A stretch of 19,842 nucleotides of DNA from Eubacterium sp. (GTDB lineage: Bacteria; Bacillota; Clostridia; Peptostreptococcales; Anaerovoracaceae): assembly GCA_017419895.1 (NCBI GenBank), contig JAFOKI010000255.1, positions 1 to 19,842 on the forward strand. The letters are read 5' to 3'. The stretch's first letter is position 1. Every line of letters begins with the position of its first letter. The notes beneath the pieces are model-generated. The model saw only the letters and a program-made list of their open reading frames with translations. It did not search any database and was not told the DNA's origin. The translations under genes and the position numbers were made by a program. Shown here piece after piece: positions 15,395 to 19,842 of this stretch.

Positions 15395-16098
15395 AGTCTG
15401 ATCGTATCGATAGCGATTTTCATCATATCAGTGAAGTTTTTCTCGCGCTGTTCGTTCGTCGCGCGTTCTCCCGTCACGAAATGGTCGCTTATGGTCATGA
15501 TGGCGATTGCGTTTTTATGATGATACGCGGCATTCGCGTATAGCGCGGCCGCTTCCATTTCTACTGCCAGAACGCCCATGCGTTGCCATGGTTTCCACCA
15601 GTCGGGATCTGATTCGTAGAAATGGTCGCTCGAAAGTATGTTGCCGGCCTTCAGGTCGACGCTGTTGAGCGCCGCGGAAGTCTGGATCTTTTTCAAAAGA
15701 CTGTAGCTGCACGATGGTGTGAACGTGCCGTTCGTGCCGAACATGCCGCAGTAGTTCGAGTCTGTGGAAGCCGCGAGCGCGCAGACGACATCGCCGATTT
15801 CGATATCTTCGCTGAAGCTCCCCGCTGTTCCTATCCTTATCACGTTTTCGACGCCGAAATCGTTGAAAAGCTCCCACGAATAGATGCCCATTGAGGGCAT
15901 TCCCATTCCGCTTCCCTGGACCGATACCGGGATACCGTGATACGTTCCGGTGTACCCGTACATATTGCGGATCTCGGAATACCTGACTGCATCCTCCAGG
16001 AAGTTCTCGGCTATGTATTTTGCTCTCAGCGGATCGCCGGGCATGAGTACGGTCTTGGCGATCGGGTATTTTTCGTCGATGGCAATGTGTAATGACAT
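15391..16098 (-). CDS. deoD: Purine nucleoside phosphorylase, DeoD type
   Basis: A 235-residue hexameric-type PNP that splits purine (deoxy)ribonucleosides with phosphate for purine salvage in the cytoplasm. Visible motifs: MPGDPLRAKYIAE (19-31), RNMYGYTGTYHG (44-55), GSGMGMPSMGIYSWEL (62-77), RIGTAGS (88-94), VEMEAAALYA (179-188) and TISDH (202-206) with the catalytic Asp205. Length is normal for the family. The open frame extends 22 codons further upstream, but the ATG at 16098 has AAAGGAGG seven bases ahead and gives the usual N-terminus. Its stop codon TAG overlaps the kinase gene's TAG within one palindromic CTAG, and no terminator is visible between these convergent genes. It stands alone here without other nucleoside genes. 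Confidence 0.97.
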   Translation of the reverse strand: MSLHIAIDEKYPIAKTVLMPGDPLRAKYIAENFLEDAVRYSEIRNMYGYTGTYHGIPVSVQGSGMGMPSMGIYSWELFNDFGVENVIRIGTAGSFSEDIEIGDVVCALAASTDSNYCGMFGTNGTFTPSCSYSLLKKIQTSAALNSVDLKAGNILSSDHFYESDPDWWKPWQRMGVLAVEMEAAALYANAAYHHKNAIAIMTISDHFVTGERATNEQREKNFTDMMKIAIDTIRL

Positions 16099-16230
16099 GG
16101 CTGTTCCTCCTTTGTTATCGTATGCTTCTGCGATAATAATAACACAAGAGGCGACGGGATTCATGGATAATTATGTGCTTTTGTATTATAGGTACAGGCC
16201 GCTTCGCTTGCAGTTGTGGCTGATGTGTGA

Positions 16231-16261
16231 TATAGAAATATAGAAATATAGAAATATAGAA
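16231..16261. repeat. Tandem 8-bp repeat upstream of the MurE-type gene
   Basis: The unit TATAGAAA is repeated nearly four times head to tail (31 bases) 49 bases before the MurE-type start codon. It is AT-rich and could supply a -10 element or vary in copy number by slippage. Confidence 0.85.
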
Positions 16262-16309
16262 CCCGATGCGCTTAGACGCGGGTAAGAATAATGGAAAGGA
16301 TGAATGATT

Positions 16310-17788
16310 ATGAAACTTGCCAAACTTTTCGGCTATATGACAGATCTTCCGGATGTGGAAGTCAAGGGTCTTGCGATAGATTCAAGGAAAGTCGTCCCCG
16401 GCGATATGTTCTTCTGCCTTGTGGGATACGAGCTTGACGGGCACAGCTTTGCAAAAATGGCGGCAGAAAAAGGCGCTGCTGCAATAGTAATAAGCCACCC
16501 GGTAGAGGAAATGGAAGGTGTGGCTTACGTCAAAGTCGATGACACGCGCGCGGAGCTCAGCAGGGTGTGCAGGGTGTTCTTCGGCGATCATGCCGAGAAA
16601 CTCGTGCTTTTCGGCGCGACGGGAACCAACGGAAAGTCAACGACAACAAGCATAATCAGCGATGTCTTTTCAACAAAACTCCCTTGCGGTTACATCGGTA
16701 CTATCGCTGTCCGCTACGGCGATGTGGTGGAAGAAGCTCATCTTACCACGCCCGACCAGGTCGAGCTGCACCATGTTCTTACGAGGATGGCCGATCACGG
16801 CATGAAAGCCGCGGCGATAGAGGTTAGTTCCCAGGGACTCATGAACGGCAGGCTCGATACGATAGATTTCGACTGCGCGATATTCACCAATCTGACGCAC
16901 GACCATCTCGATTACCACAAGACGATGGAAGCGTATCTGGACGCAAAGAAAATGCTGTTCGACAGGGTAAGACCGGGTGGATCGGCTGTCTTAAACCAGG
17001 ATGACCTTTTGTCAATTGATGAACTCAAGAAATACTGTGCCGCGCGCGGAGTCAGGACCGTAACGTACGGGACCGGAAAAAACGGCGGGGCGGATTACAT
17101 GGCGGCAGATATCGATTACAGACCGGATGGAACCGCGTTCACGCTTCTCGCGAAAGGCGCTGAGTACCGCGTTGAGACCAATCTCGTCGCTGAGTTCAAT
17201 GTTTACAACCTGCTTGCGGCCATTGCTGCGATGCATGAGTGCGGGATGGCAATAGAGGACATGCTTGAACCTGTAAAGGATATCCCGCAGGTTGAGGGCA
17301 GGATCGAGCGTATCGATGAAGGCCAGGACTTTACTGTCGTCGTGGACTATTCACACACGCCGGACGGATATCTCAAGATGTTCGAGTACGCGGCAAACAT
17401 TGCGGCGCAGGGACATGACATCTATGCGTTGATCGGAAACGACGGGGACCGCGACCACACAAAACTGCCTGAAATGGGACGTATTGCTGCGTCTTTCGCG
17501 AAGGAGGTCATCCTGACGACCCAGGATCCCAGGACCGAGGACGCCGCGCAGGTCTGCAAGGAGATGGCTGACGGAATGGCCGGGCTTCCATGCAGGCACT
17601 CGTTCATCCGGGACAGGGAAGAAGCTGTCAAGCGCACGATAGATCTCGCGGGTCCCGGGGATGTCGTACTGCTGCTCGGAAAAGGCGACGATACCTATAT
17701 GTACATCGGAAAAGGCTATGTACCCTTTGCCGGTGACCATGTGATCGCGCATGAGTATCTGAAAGAAAAGTTCGGAGGACGGAAGTAG
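16310..17788 (+). CDS. murE: MurE-type UDP-MurNAc-dipeptide:amino-acid ligase, divergent specificity motif
   Basis: 492 residues with the three domains of Mur ligases. The UDP-binding domain is 1-95; the ATPase domain holds GATGTNGKST (102-111), a TTPDQ segment near 146-150, EVSSQGL (171-177) and the carbamoylated-lysine motif in YLDAKKMLF (Lys213); the C-terminal domain holds HTPDGYLKM, GNDGDRDHTKLPEMG (376-390) and QDPRTED (405-411). MurE adds the third stem-peptide residue in peptidoglycan synthesis. The place where diaminopimelate enzymes read DNPR here reads QDPR, the usual SSH is SSQ, and KRP is KLP, so the amino acid used is uncertain, and a paralogue with another substrate is possible. 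An ATG at 16304 is in frame, but GAAAGGA ends 9 bases before 16310, which fits better. The gene stands alone, apart from any dcw cluster, between deoD and rpsT. Confidence 0.88.
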   Translation: MKLAKLFGYMTDLPDVEVKGLAIDSRKVVPGDMFFCLVGYELDGHSFAKMAAEKGAAAIVISHPVEEMEGVAYVKVDDTRAELSRVCRVFFGDHAEKLVLFGATGTNGKSTTTSIISDVFSTKLPCGYIGTIAVRYGDVVEEAHLTTPDQVELHHVLTRMADHGMKAAAIEVSSQGLMNGRLDTIDFDCAIFTNLTHDHLDYHKTMEAYLDAKKMLFDRVRPGGSAVLNQDDLLSIDELKKYCAARGVRTVTYGTGKNGGADYMAADIDYRPDGTAFTLLAKGAEYRVETNLVAEFNVYNLLAAIAAMHECGMAIEDMLEPVKDIPQVEGRIERIDEGQDFTVVVDYSHTPDGYLKMFEYAANIAAQGHDIYALIGNDGDRDHTKLPEMGRIAASFAKEVILTTQDPRTEDAAQVCKEMADGMAGLPCRHSFIRDREEAVKRTIDLAGPGDVVLLLGKGDDTYMYIGKGYVPFAGDHVIAHEYLKEKFGGRK

Positions 17789-17793
17789 ACGTC

Positions 17794-17822
17794 AGCGGAC
17801 TTTGTGAGATAACAAAGCCGCT
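17794..17822 (+). other. Hairpin directly after the MurE-type gene
   Basis: AGCGG-A-CTTTGT and ACAAAG-CCGCT pair through 11 bp with a single bulged A around a GAGATA loop. No U-run follows, so it is not a classic terminator; it may protect the 3' end of the mRNA. Confidence 0.5.
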
Positions 17823-17846
17823 CCGCGGCTTATACAAAAAAGAAAT

Positions 17847-17878
17847 GACCCGCCGGGAGACACACCGGCGGGTCTTTT
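17847..17878. terminator. Bidirectional intrinsic terminator between murE and rpsT
   Basis: A perfect 10-bp stem, GACCCGCCGG and CCGGCGGGTC around GAGACACA, is followed by TTTT on the plus strand and by ATTTCTTTTTT on the minus strand. It serves the MurE-type gene and, from the other side, rpsT. Confidence 0.92.
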
Positions 17879-17932
17879 GATACTCACATATCGTACATTC
17901 CAGCAAATGTACCTGTGGGGACGGGTGAGATT

Positions 17933-18202
17933 TTATTCTGCTTTTGCAGCGTTGAGTTTTTTGGTTATCTGTGATACGTGTCTGCTTGCAGCCTGCTTGG
18001 AGATCGTGTGCTTGGCAGCAGCTTTCATGAGCTTCTTCTCAGCAACTGTTCTCTTTTCAGCGGCTGCTTCCAGATCGCCTGCGGCGATGGCTGCGTCATA
18101 GTCTTTCATGACCTTCTTGAGATCTTCCTTGACGCGGCGGTTCTGAGCCGTTTTCTTGTCGATAACTTTTACTCTTTTTTTCGCGGATTTGATGTTTGCC
18201 AT
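17933..18202 (-). CDS. rpsT: 30S ribosomal protein S20
   Basis: 89 residues, Lys/Arg/Ala-rich, all helical. The N-terminus MANIKSAKKRVKVIDKK and the segment TAQNRRVKEDLKKV are characteristic of S20, which binds 16S rRNA early in small-subunit assembly. The open frame runs three codons further upstream, but the ATG at 18202 has GGGGTG six bases ahead and starts the conserved MANIKSA sequence. It is monocistronic, with a strong promoter at 18255-18283 and the shared terminator at 17847-17878. Between its stop and that terminator lies a small perfect 7-bp inverted repeat (17893-17912). Confidence 0.97.
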   Translation of the reverse strand: MANIKSAKKRVKVIDKKTAQNRRVKEDLKKVMKDYDAAIAAGDLEAAAEKRTVAEKKLMKAAAKHTISKQAASRHVSQITKKLNAAKAE

Positions 18203-18232
18203 TAATTTCACCCCACTATTCCATTAGGCACG

Positions 18233-18262
18233 TTGATAAAAATTCGCAAAGAAGAGTATACA
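18233..18262 (+). promoter_or_regulatory. Possible plus-strand promoter overlapping the rpsT promoter
   Basis: TTGATA (18233-18238), an 18-bp spacer and TATACA (18257-18262) read rightwards; the -10 shares the palindromic GTATAC with the rpsT promoter. Transcription from here would run about 110 bases into the orphan terminator at 18346-18379. Confidence 0.3.
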
Positions 18263-18283
18263 GTAGAATCAAGAGGATTTCAA
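18255..18283 (-). promoter_or_regulatory. rpsT promoter
   Basis: On the minus strand TTGAAA (18278-18283), a 17-bp spacer and TATACT (18255-18260) make a near-consensus promoter, giving a leader of about 45 bases before the S20 start. Confidence 0.8.
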
Positions 18284-18345
18284 GCAAAAGATTTGCAAAT
18301 CCGCAAGAAAAATTCGGAGAGACTGCAATTAACCGAATGATAAAA

Positions 18346-18379
18346 GGGCACCGGAGTGCATGATTCCGGTGCTCTTTTT
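18346..18379 (+). terminator. Orphan intrinsic terminator in a divergent intergenic region
   Basis: GGGCACCGGA and TCCGGTGCTC form a 10-bp stem (one G-U pair) followed by TTTTT. No coding gene on the plus strand ends before it: the MurE-type transcript already stops at 17878 and rpsT runs the other way. It may end a short RNA or block read-through into the regulator operon. Confidence 0.8.
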
Positions 18380-18390
18380 GTCATAATAAG

Positions 18391-18417
18391 AAAATGTAAC
18401 ATGGTGTGTTACATTTT
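18391..18417. repeat. Perfect inverted repeat upstream of the XRE regulator promoter
   Basis: AAAATGTAAC and GTTACATTTT are perfect 10-bp arms around ATGGTGT, 16 bases upstream of the -35 box of the regulator's promoter. A symmetric site of this size upstream of a helix-turn-helix gene is a good candidate operator, possibly for autoregulation. Confidence 0.6.
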
Positions 18418-18432
18418 GCGCATGAGAATTTC

Positions 18433-18460
18433 TTGAAACTGAGTCATTGAATGATATAGA
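18433..18460 (+). promoter_or_regulatory. Promoter of the XRE regulator operon
   Basis: TTGAAA (18433-18438), a 16-bp spacer and TATAGA (18455-18460) form a fair sigma-A promoter, giving a leader of about 20 bases that carries the AAAGGAG site. Confidence 0.65.
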
Positions 18461-18487
18461 ATCGTGTCAGAAAGGAGACGAAATGAT

Positions 18488-18934
18488 ATGAACGGACTCG
18501 GAGAAAAGATTGCCAAAAAGAGAAAGGATCTGGGTTACACACAGGCTGAATTTGCTGAGATGCTTTCAGTAACCAGGCAGACGGTCAGCCGGTGGGAAGC
18601 GGGAACGGTGCTTCCGGACATAGACAAGATAAGCGATATAGCGGAGAAACTGGACGTAAGCTGTGATTACCTCTTGAAAGATGACATAAAAGACGAGAGT
18701 GCGGATGGCGCAGCGCCGAGCAGAACGGGAAGACTCCTGGCATCTGCAAAGGGAAAAACGGTCAAATTGACATTTTATGAGGATGAGATTGACGCCGATC
18801 TTTACGACGAGCCCTGTGAAATAGTCGATTTCGAGGGCAACTGGATGAAAATCGTTGCGAATACAAAGAAGGGCCGCATCGAGAAGCTCATACCGGTCTC
18901 ATCGGTTCTCTCGCTGAAGTTTGAACAGAAGTAA
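18488..18934 (+). CDS. XRE-family transcriptional regulator with C-terminal beta-barrel-like domain
   Basis: 148 residues. The N-terminal 64 residues are a classic XRE helix-turn-helix (GEKIAKKRKDLGYTQAEFAE, then SVTRQTVSRWEAG at 27-39 and a YLL ending). After a polar linker, residues 88-146 form a short beta-rich domain starting GKTVKLTFYEDE, containing the pattern EGNWMKIV (116-123) and closing with EKLIPVSSVLSLKF. This domain has a clear counterpart in the next gene's product, so the two proteins probably arose or work together; the ligand or partner is unknown. The open frame reaches back to a GTG at 18464, but AAAGGAG at 18471-18477 is 10 bases from the ATG used here. The operon has its own promoter and a large inverted repeat upstream. 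Confidence 0.9.
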   Translation: MNGLGEKIAKKRKDLGYTQAEFAEMLSVTRQTVSRWEAGTVLPDIDKISDIAEKLDVSCDYLLKDDIKDESADGAAPSRTGRLLASAKGKTVKLTFYEDEIDADLYDEPCEIVDFEGNWMKIVANTKKGRIEKLIPVSSVLSLKFEQK

Positions 18935-18946
18935 GGAGGTAACGGT

Positions 18947-19327
18947 ATGGAATACATGGGTGTTATAGGTTTTATATTCGGGATATTCGGCCTCCTCGCG
19001 TATCTTGAGCAGTCATCCATGAAGAAAAGGATAATGGAACTCGAAAGAGCGTTGGCTGCGGTAGAAGGAACGTCGTATTCCGAAAACGCAAGGTCTTTCG
19101 TTAAAGCGGCAGAAGCGTATATCGGTAAAGATGTAAAGATAGAATTCAAAGAGGATTGCGGTGATTTTGATATAATCAATTACGGCAATACGAAACATGG
19201 CTCCTGCATCATAAATGACGTGGACGGTGAGTGGATGATCGTGCGTGTGGTGACTTCAAAGAAAAGCTTTGACAAGCTGATCCGGACCGATTCAGTTCTC
19301 AGGATAAGTCCAAAAGCTGAAAAATGA
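18947..19327 (+). CDS. Small membrane protein sharing the regulator's C-terminal domain
   Basis: 126 residues, not a named family that I recognise. Residues 4-20 are one hydrophobic helix, 22-41 look like a short coiled coil (KKRIMELERALAAVEG), and 60-122 is a beta-rich domain: GKDVKIEFKED, DGEWMIVRVVT (93-103), DKLIRTDSVLRIS. This lines up with residues 89-146 of the upstream XRE protein (GKTVKLTFYED, EGNWMKIV, EKLIPVSSVLSLK). With few positive residues before the helix and basic ones after it, the C-terminal domain is probably cytoplasmic, where it could meet the regulator. A strong AAGGAGGT precedes the ATG, 12 bp after the regulator's stop, and a terminator follows at 19377, so these two genes form a complete operon. 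Confidence 0.8.
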   Translation: MEYMGVIGFIFGIFGLLAYLEQSSMKKRIMELERALAAVEGTSYSENARSFVKAAEAYIGKDVKIEFKEDCGDFDIINYGNTKHGSCIINDVDGEWMIVRVVTSKKSFDKLIRTDSVLRISPKAEK

Positions 19328-19376
19328 TGAAGCGGATACGGCTGTAAAGGTTGTTTTTGAAGCTTTGATTTTATAG

Positions 19377-19409
19377 AGATAAATCCGGCTGTACCGGATT
19401 ATCTTTTTT
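19377..19409 (+). terminator. Intrinsic terminator of the XRE/membrane-protein operon
   Basis: AGATAA(A)TCCGG and CCGGATTATCT pair through 11 bp with one extra A, around CTGTA, followed by six T. It lies 49 bases after the stop codon. Confidence 0.92.
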
Positions 19410-19524
19410 ATTTGCATATGTATCGAAAAGGGATAACGATGCCTCACAGTATCAGGCTGCCGGTACTCTGTCAGGACAGTGTATCTTAAAAGTCTTATAT
19501 TCTCTTAATTTTAACTTTGTGCAT

Positions 19525-19553
19525 TTGATTTTATCCGCTACTGATAGTAGAAT
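19525..19553 (+). promoter_or_regulatory. Promoter candidate for the gene at the right edge
   Basis: TTGATT (19525-19530), a 17-bp spacer and TAGAAT (19548-19553) sit at the end of an AT-rich stretch and directly ahead of the structured leader. TTATAA just downstream is an alternative -10. Confidence 0.5.
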
Positions 19554-19559
19554 GTTATA

Positions 19560-19706
19560 AGTATATCCTAGCCGCAATGCGGCAACTTTGTCATGGCGAG
19601 AAACAACTGTGAGTGACCGCCGGGCAGCTGTGACAGGTTTGGTAACTAAAAATGCGAAAAGCCGCCGGGCTGCCCCGCGCGGAAGAAATATCGGAGGAAT
19701 GATGAT
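19560..19706 (+). other. Structured, GC-rich 5' leader; possible unassigned cis-regulatory RNA
   Basis: After the promoter candidate come about 147 non-coding bases richer in G and C than the stretch before them. Hairpin GCCGC-AAT-GCGGC is at 19571-19583. GGGCAGC at 19622-19628 can pair with GCTGCCC at 19669-19675, while the same 3' bases also fold into CCGCCGGG/CCCGCGCGG at 19662-19682, so two exclusive structures exist. CCGCCGGGC occurs twice (19618 and 19662). The ribosome-binding site GGAGG (19693-19697) lies 10 bases after the last hairpin. I could not match it to a known riboswitch class. The preceding 19410-19524 is AT-rich and holds nothing I can name. Confidence 0.5.
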
Positions 19707-19842
19707 ATGAGCGGTAAAAAAGGAAATAAGCCGGGTAAGAGCAAAACAAAGACCCTGCTTATAGTGCTGGTGATCCTGGCCCTTGTTGCGGCTGCGGGTT
19801 TCGGCGCGTGGTGGTTCCTTTTCAGGGACGACGGCGAGATCG
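19707..19842 (+). CDS. Membrane-anchored protein, N-terminal fragment
   Basis: Only the first 45 codons are in the window. A polar, Lys/Gly-rich start (MSGKKGNKPGKSKTKT) is followed by a hydrophobic helix at about 17-38 (LLIVLVILALVAAAGFGAWWF) and then an acidic turn. This is the pattern of an N-in, single-pass anchor with the bulk of the protein outside; there is no lipobox. Function cannot be told from this piece. GGAGG lies 9 bases before the ATG and a structured leader precedes it. Confidence 0.75.
   Translation, partial: MSGKKGNKPGKSKTKTLLIVLVILALVAAAGFGAWWFLFRDDGEI

Noticed and set aside
19560..19706. Cobalamin, c-di-GMP or c-di-AMP riboswitch
   Set aside because: The stretch GGGCTGCCCCGCGCGG vaguely recalls a B12 element, but the GCCACTG B12 box and the c-di-GMP (GCAAACC-type) and c-di-AMP core motifs are absent.

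Overview
The window looks like chromosomal DNA of an anaerobic, low-to-mid GC member of the Bacillota, most likely class Clostridia (gut or rumen type). The signs are strong AAAGGAGG ribosome-binding sites, a tRNA-Trp type T-box leader, Clostridia-style aspartokinase and TrpB2 sequences, and secreted proteins built from LRR_5, Big and pectate-lyase modules. Species cannot be named from sequence alone. I see no tRNA or rRNA gene, CRISPR array, phage gene or insertion sequence.

Layout. (1) 1-3775, plus strand: the tail of a very His-rich COG0523 (CobW-type) GTPase, a second COG0523-like GTPase fused to a DUF1980/TIGR03943-like domain, then a single ORF joining homoserine O-acyltransferase (MetA) to aspartokinase; a bidirectional terminator follows. 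(2) 3843-5603, minus strand: a TrpB2-type tryptophan synthase beta chain behind a T-box riboswitch with a UGG (Trp) specifier and a good sigma-A promoter. (3) 5798-7135, plus: an iron-sulfur-flavoprotein-like reductase and a C39-like cysteine-peptidase-fold protein. (4) 7146-10160, minus: a large secreted family 9 pectate lyase with a basic LRR-like tail, apparently made from a leaderless mRNA. (5) 10373-15394, plus: a likely three-gene unit of an uncharacterised protein with a duplicated XRE-like helical module, a secreted LRR_5/Big/FN3 protein and a membrane Ser/Thr kinase with two Big-like extracellular domains. (6) 15391-18202: deoD (minus), a divergent MurE-type ligase (plus) and rpsT (minus). 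(7) 18346-19327: an orphan terminator, an inverted repeat, and a two-gene operon of an XRE regulator and a small membrane protein sharing the same C-terminal domain. (8) 19410-19842: a structured 5' leader and the start of a membrane-anchored protein.

How it fits together. The left end links metal-handling GTPases with the entry into methionine synthesis; the middle holds tryptophan salvage under tRNA control, plant-polymer breakdown and a probable envelope signalling set; the right end is housekeeping plus a small regulatory pair. The strongest candidates for something undescribed are the MetA-aspartokinase fusion, the XRE-like/LRR/kinase operon, the domain-sharing regulator-membrane pair, and the unassigned structured leader at 19560-19706.
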